Counted from the stretch's first letter, positions 1 to 13,003 are shown. The stretch: 64,000 nt of DNA from Carya illinoinensis (GCF_018687715.1 NC_056764.1:10358501-10422500), one strand, 5' to 3'. Translations and numbers: made by a program. Notes: a model not told the origin generated them from the sequence alone.

Positions 1-473
1 GATAGGCGATAATTTTATTGCCTAAGGCCCGTAGTGGCAGCAAGAAGGTCCTAAATGATTATATTTTTTATGACATAATTTTAAAAAATAATTTATTAAA
101 AAAGTTTAATAAGAAAGGAAAATGATTTCCTTCCAAATACAACTAAGGTTGTAAATAAATCAATTTGTCTGATAGCCTGTTTGGTATTTATCTTCTTAAA
201 TTTGAATCGAACTTGACTCGTGAAAAAAAAAAGTTCGCTTATGAAAATAGATACCCTTTCAATTAGTAAATAATACATATTTGACAAAACTTGACACAAC
301 TCGAGTATAGCTCATGAAGGCTCGCTCGTTTACGCTTGAGTCAACTCGTTAGCTCAACTTGATTTAAACTTATTCATATATTGATAAATGTATTAGCTAA
401 TCATATAAGCATAGCACTTTTCTTATTAAATATATAATATGTAACCTAATTACTTATGTCTATGTATTGAATA

Positions 474-3400
474 TGTAACAGCCCGCTAGAAATTCAATTG
501 TGGAATTTCTATTGACTTTAGGAACCTCGTGAATAGTCTATAAGTTTTCACGAATCCACTAAATCATATAGGTTTTAGGCTAACTACATAGTTAGTGTTA
601 TTACTCATTATGATATCAGAAGTGTTTTTGATTATTTGAGATAGTTAGAAGTGTCAAAATGTATTATGGTTTGTGCCATTAGACTCAGAGGGTTATTTAA
701 GGTCTTATGGCGCAATAACATTTTTTCATAATTTCGGGCGAAACGTCTGTTCAAAATTGTAGATATTAATGGATAAAAATATCTTAAGCTAATTTTGTAG
801 ATATTATTGGATAAAAATATTTTAAGCTAATTTCGTGGATATTATTGGGTAAAAATATCTTGAGTTGATTTTTGTAGATATTATTAGGTAAGAGAGTCCT
901 ACACTCCACTCTCACTCCGGTAAGAGAGTCCTACACTTAACTCTCACTTCGAGTAAGAGAGTCCTATACTTAACTCTCACTCCAGCCTCATCTCTTCCAT
1001 ATCTTATCCACAAGTATCTCCAGCCACCCCTCCCCACGAAATTATCTTCATTTATGCTTTCCATTGAAAGAATACCAAACACTCTCTTTCGGACAGCTTT
1101 TAGGAGTTCTTTTGCACACCCATTTCGAAGCTTTTGTAAGTGTTTTATCATAAAGTCTCCTTCATATAAGTTGTTCCTCTTTGAGTCTAGTTTCCGTAGA
1201 TGTATTTTTTGTATCATTCCATGGTCATTTGGTCAGTCAAAAGTATTTTTAACCATAGAAAGATCATTCTGGGCGTGAATCTGGAGAGTATGTTATAGTT
1301 TGGAGTTTTTGACCAAGCTAATAGATAGATATTGGTCCGAAATTTTTATGGAGTATTGTTAACATGTATATATGACTATTGGTTGATGATTTTTGCATGA
1401 TTAAAGGTTTTGATGAAAAATTTTCTTAGATTTAGAAACTTAGAAACTGGAAGAGGAAAAAACAGTTTCTGTTTTGAGAAAGTTTAACTCTTTGGTGGTC
1501 TAAACCTATTCTAATGACTTTGATAATTTTATTGGAGGATCCTAAGCATCTTATATACATGTTATATTATTATTTTGAAGATATTTGATGTTAGTTTCAA
1601 AGATATGAAATTTTATGTAAAGAGATATTCAGATAAGCCAAAGTGTGGATGTTCTTGGCTAAATTTATGTTTTGGTTAATTTTTAACCATGTGATCTTGA
1701 ATTAGAAGCTTATATATGTTTTAGGACGTCCTTTTAAACCATGTGATGGTTTGGTTTGAAGATCACATATTTATAAGTCATAGATCAAAAGGTTGATCAA
1801 AACAAGTTGGAAACAAAAATCAATAGAAATAGCATATGAGAATTTCGGCCCTATGGAGTTTTAATAGTTGTGATTAGTTTTAAATTTTTCTAAATTGATA
1901 TTTGAATTGAGGATAAAATTTATATGAGGCATGTAAATTTTGGTGACTTTTGGAGTTAGTATGCAAAATCCTTAAGTTATGGGTAAAACGGTCATTTTCC
2001 TACATGTAGAGAGTAAAATAGAAATTTTACTCTTTAAGTTAGTATTTTTCCATATTTCAAATTATTAGTGATTTAGTGCTAACTTTTAGAATCACTAATT
2101 ACAGTTCCTCGTGATCGCGCTTAAGGTTTTAATAAGAAACGCGGAGATCGAGGTAAGTTAGCTTTTAACTTACTAGCAGTCTACTGTGTATGTGTGCTAA
2201 GTAAAAGAACTACAGTGTATGTATGTATGTTATCATATGTGTCATGCCATGTCAAGTTATTATGTAATTGTCTATTATACAGAATTTATTCTGTCATCAA
2301 TTTTTATCTGTTACATAATATATTCTGTTATGTATTACTGTACATTACAAGTACGTCATGCTAAGTATGTCATCTATTACATGTAAGTCAAGTCATGTAA
2401 TATTCATTGTTGCAAGTATGTCATGTTAAATATATTGTCTATTATATGTTATGCCATGTTACGAAATGTTTCTATCTCAAGTTGGTCATGTATTCTAAGT
2501 TATGTTCAAGTCACGTTATGTTACGTCAGGACTTCAGTCTTTTCGTATTCCAGTCACATTTCATCTTGAGTACATTATGATGTGTAGAATACATGGGGCC
2601 ACAACAACTGTGGAGTATGTATTTTTAATGTTAAGTCAAGTTTGTGTAGAATACATGGGGCCACAACAACTGTGGAGTATGTATTTAACTACAATTGTGA
2701 TGCGTAAAATACATGGGGCCACAACAACTGTGGAGTATGTATTTTTCATGTTAAGTCAAGTTTGTGTAGAATACATGGGGCCACAACAACTGTGGAGTAT
2801 GTATTTAACTACAATTGTGATGCGTAAAATACATGGGGCCACAACAACTGTGGAGTATGTATTTTTCATGTTAAGTCAAGTTTGTGTAGAATACATGGGG
2901 CCACAACAACTGTGGAGTATGTATTTTTAATGTTAAGTCAAGTTTGTGTAGAATACATGAGGCCACAACAACTGTGGAGTATGTATTTTTCATGCTAAGT
3001 CAAGTTTCAGATCAAGTTCATGTCAAGTCAAGTTCAGTTCATGTTTCAATTTAAGTTATGTCAATTATGCTATGTTGTACTCCAAGTTATGCTTTAATTA
3101 CTTATGAATTTGATTATGCATTTACTGTCATCCATGCATCATTAGCTTGTGTGGAAGTTTTTTGTTAACTTACTGAGATTTGTAATCAAATCTCACTTTG
3201 GTAGTCTCAAATACCATTCCCCCCGAATGGTAGATCTTGTTATAGGACCTGAAGGAGAATCAGGAGCTGATCAACTAGACACAGTTGACTAAGTGATGGT
3301 GCGACATAAATGTTGATATAGTAATTAACGTAAATTACTACTTGTACGATTGAGTTGCATCTCTACTACTTTTTGGATCATAACCATTTTGGACTAGTGT

Positions 3401-3644
3401 TGTGATCTTAGTTGTTCAATGGATTTTTATGTATGAAGTATGTTTTAAGCATTTGGGATATTTTCAATTTAGTGCATAGTATTGCTAAAGAAAAAATTTA
3501 TCCGCTGCGAATATTGCATATTGTTATATGCATGTTAGGAATATTGCATCTTATATGTCATGAACGGGGGCAGGTAACCTTGTGTTGCATGTCTCGACGC
3601 TTCAAATGTCCGTCCGATCCCAAACGGAATTTGGGGGCGTCACA
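474..3644 (+). mobile_element. Solo LTR, about 3.17 kb, Ty3/gypsy (Tekay/Del-like)
   Basis: The segment starts TGTAACAGCCC at 474 and ends GGGGGCGTCACA at 3644, so it has TG...CA ends. It is flanked by a perfect 5-bp duplication, GAATA, at 469-473 and 3645-3649. It contains no gag-pol, primer-binding site or second LTR, so it is a solo LTR left by recombination between two LTRs. Very long LTRs with TGTRAC starts and GGGCGTCACA ends are typical of Tekay/Del chromoviruses; that lineage is inferred from the ends only. It sits inside the hAT-like element at 144-4180 and carries the tandem array at 2581-3007. Confidence 0.85.
2581..3007. repeat. Seven-copy tandem array of about 60 bp, each copy a potential hairpin
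   Basis: Seven copies of a unit with the core AATACATGGGGCCACAAC follow each other at about 60-bp steps. Two spacers alternate (a TTAAGTCAAGTTTGTG type and an ACAATTGTGATGCG type), so the higher-order period is about 120 bp. Inside each core AATACAT pairs with ATGTATT and CCACA pairs with TGTGG around an ACAAC loop. An open frame runs through the array only because the unit length keeps phase; I do not call it a gene. The array lies in the solo LTR. Confidence 0.92.
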
Positions 3645-4897
3645 GAATATACTTCAAAACTATATTTTATAATTTGTACAATAATTAGTTGATATGATTT
3701 AATAATTTTATATACTAGTATATGAGGATCATATATGAAATAGATATATGCTATCATATTATGTGTATGTATTAATAATATATATAGGCATATAATATAT
3801 TGTTATTATGAATAAATATCAACTAGTTAGATATTAATTATTTATAAATTTTTAAAATCTTATGATATAATAAAGGTTCTACTTGTTAGTTATACAAATT
3901 TAATATTAAATCTTTTTCTTTATTTAATTTATTAATTATTAAATCTTATTAAAAAAATTAGAAAAATAAACAATTCAATCCAAACTCGAGTTTGGCTCGA
4001 CTCGAGCTCATTAGAGCTCATTTGTAGGACAAGCTCGATCTTGAGTTAGGAGTTTAGCTTAACAAGTCGAACTCGAATAAATAATAAATAAAAATTTTGA
4101 ATTTGAACTCGAGTATTTTGAGTCGAGCCAAGCTGGACAAGCCAAAGATCAAAGCTTGGCTATGTTCGATGACAACCCTATTAACAACTAGTTTACAAGT
4201 ACGACAATATAATTATTTTACAAAATTATAAAATATTTTATACATCAATTTTTTATTACCTAAGTTGTAAACTAGCCGAAAGGCAATCATTATTCAACAA
4301 GAAATATAACAGAGAAAAAAAATTAGTAAGGAAAAGAAAAAAAAAAACTCAATTGGGAATAATTTAGGATTGACAATGATTTACCAACAAAACAAAATAG
4401 TGAATTATCTCTTGAAAAAAAAAGAAAAAACTCAGAAACATATTAATTTTGCAAAAAAAAAGAGTACGTCATTTATGATAGGAAAGGCATTACGATTTTT
4501 TATTTTAAATTAGAACTCTTCTTCTCATTCATAAGCAATAAAAGAATTACTCATTACAAGCCGTATCTTTAGTTACAAGCCATATCTTTCATTTGGTTTA
4601 TCTTCGATCTAAGCATTGCTCTCCTTCTAATTGTAAAGCCTTCTTTGACAAGCTATGAGCCAAGTTGGTTCCTTCTTGGCAGATGAACCAAGTAGAGCTA
4701 TACAGCAAAATTGAAAAAACTGGCTAGAACCGATCAGATCGACCACCGGAGCAGGAAACTGGCCGAAATTTGTCGAACGGTTTGGTTCGCAGTTCGATCA
4801 AGAGAAAAACCGCTAAACTGGCTGACGTTAGCTTATGTATTTTTTTTTTTAATTTCAAATATAATTATATGAAAGGACGTCATATCACTTAAATGAG

Positions 4898-6181
4898 TAG
4901 GGGTGAAAACCGACATCTTCGGCGCGATTTTTGGACAAAACAGATGCCAACCGATGTCTAAAAAAATAGAGGGACAACCGATTGTAATTGATCGATGGGG
5001 AGGAGGAAATCTGGCTGTCTCGACTATGGCGGTTCTCGATTGACATTCGGTTCATGTAGAAGTGAGATCTTTATGAGAGAATAGAGAGAGAGAGAGTTAC
5101 AGAGGAGAGAGAGGATGAGAAATAGAAAATGGAATCACGGGGAAGGACTCAAGGAAGAAGACGATGTAGTAATCAAACGTCGCCGTTTGGTTTTAAATCA
5201 AATGGCATCGTTTTACTTATTTTTTTCCGTACCTCATAGATAAAACAATGCTGTTTGGTTTAATACAAACGGCGTTGTTTAGCTTTGTTAAAAACACAAC
5301 TTCAGGCGTAAAATGACGTCGTTTTAGATAGGTATAAATTAAAAAAAAAAGGCATATGGGGTCAGCCGGTTCAATGGTTTGAGTCAACCTCAAATCGCGA
5401 CCGAACAGACGTCCTTCGGTTTTGTTAAAATTATGCCACCCACCAACTGGTTCCTTGGCGGTTCCGATCGATTCCAGCTTCCGGCAGTTGGTCTATGTCG
5501 ATCACGACTGATTGGTCAGTTTTTTGTACACCTCTATAAATGAGTGAAACAGCCTCGTTTTTAGGACACAATGTGTAAAAAATATATATGTAACGGCACC
5601 GCCAAATGGTGCCGTTTTGATTTAGGGTAAATATATCTTCTGGAGTTTGGACCTCTAGCCTCTTCATCGTCTTTGAGTTTCGATCTCTTTCTCTCGCTCA
5701 AGGGGAGCAACCATGGCCCGTTGCCACTGCCAACCTCTCCCTTCCAGCTACAACCAATCTATCCAACGACCCTTCCTCGGTTCCTCAAGTGACTGCGTAG
5801 TGACACCATCACAGATCTCTCTCTCGGTTCCTTCTTGATCTCTCTCTCTCTAGCGGCACCATCACAAATCCACATCGTGATGGATTGTATAATGTATTTG
5901 TAGTTTGTGATTTGTTGTATCATATTTTACTTCCAATTTTTTTTTTTTTTTTTTTGGGATTGTGTTTGGAAAGCCTTATGGTTCATGGATTATGAAATGT
6001 GAATGGTGATAGGAAAGCGATTCCCAAACTTCAAAACTAATCGATGCCAACCGATTGAACTCTGGCCGATTCCTTTCCTTCCTGTCGATCGGTTTCGGTC
6101 GAGAAAGATATAGATTTTAGGTGTTAGTGCAGTTTCGGTTCTGGACCAAAACCGCACTGAAGGCATCGGTTTTAAGTCCTA
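4898..6181. mobile_element. Probable hAT-like element with CG-rich palindromic words
   Basis: The left end TAGGGGTGAAAACCGACATC (4898-4917) is matched in inverted form by the right end GGCATCGGTTTTAAGTCCTA ending at 6181. Both subterminal zones are rich in CCGAT/ATCGG words, as in many plant hAT MITEs. The bases outside the ends do not give a convincing 8-bp duplication. The interior (5170-5620) repeats palindromic AAACGNCGTTT-like words. Near 5640-5900 there is a CT-rich stretch with an ATG that looks like a captured 5' leader, but I recognise no protein. Confidence 0.45.
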
Positions 6182-6304
6182 GAACCAAGCATTCCAATAT
6201 GATCTTTGAGAAAAAAATATGTTTTATGTCATCCAAGAAGAGCCTTGTAATTGTAAAGGCTTTACAACTTCACCTAAGACCAAGTTCAGTTACCAAGATA
6301 AGAG

Positions 6305-6490
6305 TCATCTCTTCTTATCTCATATAATCATTATAACTTTTTCAAACTCTCACATAAAATATAATAAAAAATTCAGAATTTTCAAATCTTAAAACAAAAA
6401 TATTATTAAAAATGACATCCTAACAATATTTTATTCAACTTTTAACTTTTATCTCATCTCATCTCACTTATGTAACCAAACGAGACTTAA
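6305..6490. mobile_element. MITE of the GAGATGAGATGAG family, copy 1
   Basis: About 180 bp contain the ordered words ATAACTTTTTCAAACTC, TTTTCAAATCTTAAAAC, ATTTTATTCAACTTTTAAC and a terminal TCTCATCTCATCTCAC run, followed by GTAACCAAACGAGAC. The same order, in one orientation or the other, recurs at 18370-19480, 22855-23125 and 43575-43800. It has no coding capacity. The exact ends are not resolved. Confidence 0.55.
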
Positions 6491-7660
6491 TAAAACCTCA
6501 TTAAGAAATTATGAAAATAAATCTCCATCTCCCTTGAAAGACCCTAGATCAACTCCAATGAAAAAATCTATCCTGCATGGGCGCTCTTCTTGTACTTCTC
6601 TGATAGTCTTTGTTTCATATGCTCCCTTTTGATAATCAACTTGTACTCTAACATCTATTGAAACTTGCTCATAATCTAGCGAACATCCATTGAAGGTAGC
6701 AAACAACTTTGCATCATAGATGTTCATCGGTTGAAGAAAGTAAAAACTAGAATAAAGAGACAGTGACTCATCCATTTTCTCTATAGGCACAAAGGCTATA
6801 AAAATAAGAATGCAAACATGTGGAACATACGCTTTTTATATTATTTCATTTTCTGGTAAAGCTAGCTACCATCACACATAAGCCACATTTCCTATTTCGT
6901 TACAATTTATTTGAACTGTTTCTTATTATCTTGCTAGTTTTCCTCCAATTGCTATGCCTTCTCCCACTACTGGTGGGGTGACAACTAGTTTTGGTCAAAT
7001 GCACCACCAAGCTATGCTACATCCATTTTCATTGCTTGACAGTGGACATATATGGTAGAATTGTAACTATAGAATACGACCCTAATCACACATCACATGC
7101 AGATTGGTGGATTTCTCATAGTTAGTGCTGCCACGCATGCAACCATTTTTATGGTAAGAGACTATGATCCAACTACTCGACACAAAGTTTCTTGTACCAA
7201 TTTCTCTTGACACAATACTAAAAGAAATGTACAAACCAGTACTTCCATAGATTCGATTGTAGTTTACAATTCTAATTTCCATACTTGTTTATTTTGGATT
7301 GCCTCCCGGATAACTAAAAAGAAAGATTCAAAGGAAAGGAACAAATTAGTTTCTACTATTCGTATTAACAACTACTCTATGAGGAATGTTCTTATGTAGT
7401 GCTAACGATTTAATAACTATCTTCGTAGCTCCAATTCGATTATTAATATTTATACCTTTTTCTTTGCAACTTAAAATTTTTATATCAAGTTAGTATAAAG
7501 TAAAGTAAAACAAGAAATCAATCAAACGACACAAAAATTTACATGGTTCAACAACATACCTACGTTCATGGAGTTGCAAATAATTTTATTATCTTGAGAA
7601 ATGATAAAATACACTTAGGGGTGAAATTACACCATTCTAGAATGGCCATAACAAATATGC

Positions 7661-7706
<46 letters not shown>

Positions 7707-8340
7707 ATGATGGAAAATCTGATTTCAAAATTATTATGTTATTTGCTCAGGTAAGATATTGAGCATATCTCAAGCAAACTCTATGTCTGATGTTCGTTCG
7801 AGCAATTTGTCGCTTGAACGTCGAGCAAATTTTCAATCTGGCATTTTTTGAGTCAAATAGGATAAAAAAATCTTTCTCTTGAGGCCTCCGCCCCTGGACC
7901 CCATGAGGCTTGACCAAGTTCGCTTTGACTTTGGGCCTACACTCCATGGCCCAAGTCTCATTGAAACTCCATAAAAAAATCGTGACAAGTTCTTGTTAGG
8001 TTGGTTCATCAAATCAGACCGCCATAAGAACAACCAAGCTCTATAAACTCAACAAAGTGTACCCACTTACTTTGCTAAATCAATTTCTTTTGCTCTTTGT
8101 TAATATTTATTTTACTTTGAATTGTTCATGGCAGAAGAAAGTTTTAGATTAAGGTTAGCCTTTTTTTGGCTTATAAATGGGCGATATCAAAAAATTTTGA
8201 ACATGAAAAATTTAATTAATAACTCTACATTAACTTTATAGCTTGACATTTTTAAAAAAAATGAAAAATCTGTTCTTTAGCCTAAAGTTTTACACACCAG
8301 CCAGCAGGCACAGTGGAAAAGACAAAAAAAAAAACCCTAC
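6491..8340. other. Intergenic stretch, LTR-like debris and an AT microsatellite
   Basis: I see no gene. A segment near 7530-7650 (ACATGGTTCAACAACATACC and following) resembles copia-type LTR 3' regions, where such words are common, but no paired end was found. An (AT)n run lies at about 7668-7701. The short open frames at 6509-6790 and 7747-8033 match nothing I know and have no supporting structure. Confidence 0.4.
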
Positions 8341-10179
8341 TCGGGAGATAATTCTTTTACATATAACTGGCGGTGGAGAACCGTGGATAATCTGTTGACG
8401 TGGCATGTCAATATATATATTTTTTATTTAGAAAAAAAAATCATTGTAATCGTACGTGGAGCTGCATTGTGATAAGAGAAAGGATATTTACAGTCATGGT
8501 TGTGTAGGCGGCGTGCAGTCATTTTGAAAAAAATGAATTAATATGGACCCATATGAAAAAAAATTAATTTTTTAATCATAGACATCACGTTTTTTTAAAG
8601 CGATTGCACAGCGTTTGCAATTCTACGACTGTATATAATATTGCTGTTGTGATAATCATAGTAATCTTCTTGAAGAGAAACCCATCTGCGTTTGTGGTTC
8701 ATCCTTCTCACAGCCAAGAAAAAGAAAAAAATGAAAAGGTTAAAAAACACGAAGTTTTTTACCCAAAAAAAAACGAAGAACCCAACTAAAAAGAAGGAAG
8801 TAAAAACATGAAGAACCTAGCCCCCAAAAGCTGGGGCATTGAAAGAGACTGAAATCTTGGACTGGGTTACTCCGCCATTCTTTTTGGTCTTTGGTTTGAC
8901 GGGTCACTTTCTTTCTAGCCATTATTTAAATTTTTTTTTAGAGGCTGTGATGATAGCAAAATAGAATTGGGATTTGAGGGTCATGGTGGAGATCTGGAGA
9001 AGAGAGAGAGAGAGAGAGAGGTAAATGGGAGCTGTTTTGAGGATTCAAATTTTGGGCCCAGCTTTTGAGGATTGAGATTTTAGAACCCAGAAGGATATTT
9101 CTAGAGCTATGAAATTGATCCCAGTCCTTTGCTTGCAAACCCCGCCATTCTCTTCCTCATAGACTGATGATCCGCAGGAGCCAACATCTCAAAAAGGTGG
9201 TGCTTGGCTTTATTGACTGTTTGGATTTTGGATTTTGTCAAAACTTTTTTCCCTTTTTGAAGACGGTTACGAGTCGGTTCGCAACAGGCGGTTGCATTCA
9301 TCATTTTTTCTCGAGAAATGAGAAGCTCTGCAAGACAACTCTCTCGCCTTCTCCCCTTCTCTTGTTATCCTTCCGCTTTTTTCTCCACTCATTCTACTAT
9401 TCACTAGTCTGTGTGGTTACCGTCTATTTGCATTGTTCTCTTTCTTTCTTATTATTCAATGCCTTGATATTCCCATCTCAACAGCATTGCTAATCTTGTT
9501 CTTTTCTTCTTCTATCTTATTTACCTTGCTTTGTTGTCTTTAGATACTTTTTTTCTCAATTAATTATTTTTTTTTTGTGAAGGGTTGAACATAATGTTCT
9601 CAGGATCGAAAGAGATATGAAAGGAAAGGATTGGAAAGCGATTCCAAGTCCTGCTGACTACGGTTAAAAAATTGAGAATCCTCTCCTTGATAAACAGATT
9701 GGAAAGAGATATAAGAGGAAAGAACATCAGCAAGAGATTGAGAAAGTCAATATGCGAAGGAAAAAAAGGCATAATCAGATCAGGAGAAATAACAGAGAGA
9801 CTGAAAGGAAGCAATAGCAGGTTGAGAGGTGAGCACGGAGCAGAGACTTCAACCCTAGATTTCAGTGTACGTCGGTAGAAGTCAAACGCAGCTTGGGAAC
9901 GCGGAGGTGGGAACACGGCTTTGTTGAGATGCATAGCAGGGTGGTTCTGTTCTTCATGGAGATGCACAACATGGTACGTTCGGATGTAATTGTTTTTGCT
10001 TTAGTTGGAACTCCATGTCATCCTTCCTACACGCTGGCCGGTGTGGCTCGTGTGTTAAAATATGGCTGCTCCATAATAGAACTCACAGAGAAAAGTCCTC
10101 ATGGCCTCGTGCCTCGAAATCTATTGAGTTAACCGGTCTGCTACTGAATCCTGATCATCATTGCTGACCTCATCGATTG

Positions 10180-10220
<41 letters not shown>

Positions 10221-11000
10221 TGGAATTTACAATTAAAAATAATAATTAGGAATTTATGATTAAAAATAATAAAATTTTAATATTAATTTCATATTTATTT
10301 ATTTTTTATAGAGTAATACTACACAGTTGTGCAATCATTTTGAAAAAAATTGATCTATTATTAAAAATTAATTTTTTTTATGAGTCTCATGTGATACTTA
10401 CATATTTCATGATTATAAATATCATTTCCCTTCTTAATACGGGGATGTGCAAAACTTATCTACAAATATCGTATGTCTGATAAGTCACCCAACAAGACCA
10501 CAATGGAATACCCTGTGCAAACCAGCGAAGAAGACGCTCAGATCCCAGCTACAACCTATCGCATTGTGAAAGATGAGATCCTTAGGGCCACGGCGTGGCA
10601 TCTCTGATCGTCAGGGTCGATGAGGTTGATGAGATTTGACGAGATCTTGGTGTAAAGGTAGTGACAGTGCCGTTATGCAAATGGGAGCATCTGGGGTGGA
10701 ACTTTGACGATGAATAAAGGCTGCAAAACGTTTATGAGATGAGTTCTAATACGTACAACTGGCTATGCGTAACCGTCAGCTAATTGGGTGACCACATCGT
10801 CATCTGATAGAAATAAAAAAACAATTCTTCTACATACAACTGGCAGTTGGGAACCACTGGGTAATCGTTGACGTGGCATTATATTTTTTAAAAAAGAGAT
10901 AAAAGACGAGATGAGAGAATAGTGAGGATGCCAAAATTAGGAGAAAAAGCAAACCAGAGATAATGACACTATACCAACTATCTGTTCGTAGACAAAAATT
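8341..11000. other. Intergenic stretch with small repeat-like elements and a T35 tract
   Basis: The segment ATTCTTTTACATATAACTGGC ... GTTGACGTGGCAT at about 8349-8410 recurs in the same orientation at 10823-10880, so this is a dispersed repeat. A second shared word, GTGCARTCATTTTGAAAAAAAT, occurs near 8514 and 10328 in MITE-like AT-rich contexts. A T35 homopolymer lies at 10181-10215. The region 8600-10135 has mixed composition with GA and CT runs and several short frames (for example 9560-9967 minus), none recognisable. Confidence 0.4.
10181..10215. repeat. Homopolymer T35
   Basis: Thirty-five consecutive T between CATCGATTGC and AATTTTGGAA. It could be the poly(A) end of a minus-strand retroposon, but no target duplication was found. 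Confidence 0.9.
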
Positions 11001-11263
11001 AGAGACATACCATTTTCCAAAACAAGGACTGAAAGTATTTCTGTAAGATAAATATTGAGCAAGGCAGAGTCAATGTCTTAGAAGCCACTTCGCAAGTCAA
11101 CAGAAAATTGGGAATCAAACGACATGGCTACAGAGATTGTAGTAGGAAACTAAATTCTACAAACACGTGCATTACAACATCTTTTGCCCAAGGAATGGCT
11201 TCTATATGTAAGTTTAAAGGTCTAAACTCTAAATATTTGAATTATGTCATCGTGGTCAGCACC

Positions 11264-11593
11264 TCAAGAACCGGTTGAAGTGAGGCCGTTCAAAGAACTT
11301 GCAAAAGATTCATTTTTATCAGATCTTCCATGGCATTGCACTTCCAGGTCTTCATCTTCTTCAGGCCAAGAACTACAGTACGAAGAGTCATCGAACAACA
11401 AGAGCCAATCACTTGAAATAGATGAATCAGTAAGCTCAAAATCAGTTAGAGTAGACACTAGTTTTTCATCTTGAACAGCCAGCAATCCTTCATCCTTCAC
11501 TTCATGATCATGTTCGCCCAAACTGGCCAGAAACTGATGTTCCATTGACATCTTAGCCGTGAATCTATACATGGGTTTCCTCACAAGACGCAT
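11264..11593 (-). CDS. Uncharacterised 109-aa acidic ORF
   Basis: This minus-strand frame starts at ATG 11593 and stops at 11264. The product is acidic and serine-rich, with clusters such as DSSISSDWLLLFDDSS and SWPEEDEDLE near its middle and C-terminal half. I recognise no domain, signal peptide or membrane segment. Upstream on the minus strand (about 11600-12400) is a CT-rich, leader-like sequence, which would suit a transcript, and a possible donor (GTAAGG) lies just before the ATG. No homology is claimed. It could equally be a chance frame or a fragment carried by an unrecognised element. Confidence 0.25.
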   Translation of the reverse strand: MRLVRKPMYRFTAKMSMEHQFLASLGEHDHEVKDEGLLAVQDEKLVSTLTDFELTDSSISSDWLLLFDDSSYCSSWPEEDEDLEVQCHGRSDKNESFASSLNGLTSTGS

Positions 11594-11899
11594 TCAAGAA
11601 ATCCCTTACTTCCTCTGTCTCAAACCAGAGTCTTCTTCTTCACACATCCCGACTGCATGAAGTTCTTCTTCTTCCCATGTTCCTCCCTCGAAGCTCTCCC
11701 TTCTTTACATGACAGCTCTGCCTCTGCCTCTCCCTCCCATCGTCTTCTCCACGAAAGCAAAGGCGATTCCCTTTCTGTGCCAAGTTTTCTTGCAAGCTTC
11801 TATTTGCTGCATGCTCAAATACCATGGCTCCTTGTTCTGAAATCATGGAGATCGGATCTAAGAAATAGAAATCTATTGGCCTTCAAACAAAAGAATTAA

Positions 11900-12724
11900 G
11901 AATAAACCAAATCACTACACACGAACCTAACTCACCCCCGTCATCATAGTAGCCAATGCAAAAAACTTAACGATATTTCACGGTGGCGGGTAACATAAAG
12001 GCAAAGGAAGAAAATTAAAATCATTCAATTGGCAGATCATAAATAAATGCAAATGAAGTTGATTCACAAGTTATTAGCATAATTAACACAAAGCTCTTAA
12101 AAAAAAATAGAAAGAGGAAACTTTTCAATAAGATGTATAAGGCAAACACAGAACAGAGAATATGGTGGGTGGCTCCGTCCCATACTAATATTGTTCAACT
12201 TATACAAGTTTGTGGGGGTTAAGCCTCTGCACCCTTGGCAAGTGAAAATTTCCATTGTTATTGCTTCCACATTTGACAGAAACGCTATGTACAGTCGACG
12301 GAGAAGAGAGATAATCGGTTAGAGTTCACTTTGAATGTGATGAAGAGGGAGAGAAAGGTTGAAGGAGAAGGAGGGGGCGTACACGAAGATTGAAATATTC
12401 CCTAAATGGCGTGTTTAATCTCCCTTCCCAAAACGAGAAAAATGCTACTTCTTCATTGTTGAAATGCGATCATTTTATTAAATTGGCCTGGCCCACAATT
12501 GCACCACGATGCACAGGGCGATTGCCTTTAGCTTTTTTCTTATGAGATTATCGGGTAGAGAAAAGCTACTGTCAACGTTTCATAAGTTGAGAACCACTGG
12601 TGAGGCGAACTTCTACCCCACCCGCAGTTGGAGCTTCACTTGCTTGAACATTTGCTACCGATATTTGAAGATACAGAAGGTTGGTAACATCTGCCATTGG
12701 TGAGACCAAAGCAAAACAAGTGAA

Positions 12725-12789
<65 letters not shown>

Positions 12790-12990
12790 CTATACATAGT
12801 AATGAAGTATTTGATGAGAAATAACCCAAAGCAGATAGATGTATTTAATATATGGAACTAATTTAATATACGAAACTAATGCATATATGACACCCCTCTG
12901 AACACCAAAACTAATTCATAAAACACGTCGCTACCAAAAAAAAAAAAAAACTATCTATAACGATATATTTGTGATTGAAAATAATTATTT
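11900..12990. other. Intergenic stretch with an (AT)n microsatellite
   Basis: There is no recognisable gene. An (AT)n tract of about 60 bases at 12727-12785 is the main feature; frames that run through it are low-complexity artefacts. On the minus strand 12300-12420 is CT-rich and leader-like, possibly connected with the ORF at 11264-11593. Confidence 0.4.
12727..12785. repeat. (AT)n microsatellite
   Basis: About 29 uninterrupted AT dinucleotides lie here, 200 bp left of the gypsy element. Confidence 0.95.
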
Positions 12991-13003
12991 GTAAAAAAAT
13001 ATA

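Larger units (their letters stand above)
144..4180. mobile_element. Probable hAT-like non-autonomous element split by a solo LTR
   Basis: The flanks of the solo LTR at 474-3644 share one composition: repeated CTCGAG/GAGCTC-type words on the left (about 200-360) and on the right (about 3975-4160). The right end reads GACAACCCTA (4171-4180). A loose inverted match, TAAGGTTGTAAA, begins at 144. The 8 bases outside each end (136-143 AATACAAC, 4181-4188 TTAACAAC) agree at five positions, so a decayed 8-bp target duplication is possible. Without the LTR the element would be near 0.87 kb. No coding capacity is visible. The left boundary is uncertain. Confidence 0.35.

Noticed and set aside
2502..2930. 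142-codon open frame with repeated HGATTTVEYV-like units
   Set aside because: It is produced by a tandem DNA array whose unit keeps phase; it has no leader, no family and lies in a solo LTR.
2581..3007. Regularly spaced repeat resembling a CRISPR array
   Set aside because: Spacers alternate between only two sequences, the repeat is within a plant LTR, and no cas genes exist.
12572..12829. Minus frame with poly(IY) segment
   Set aside because: It depends on the (AT)n tract at 12727-12785.
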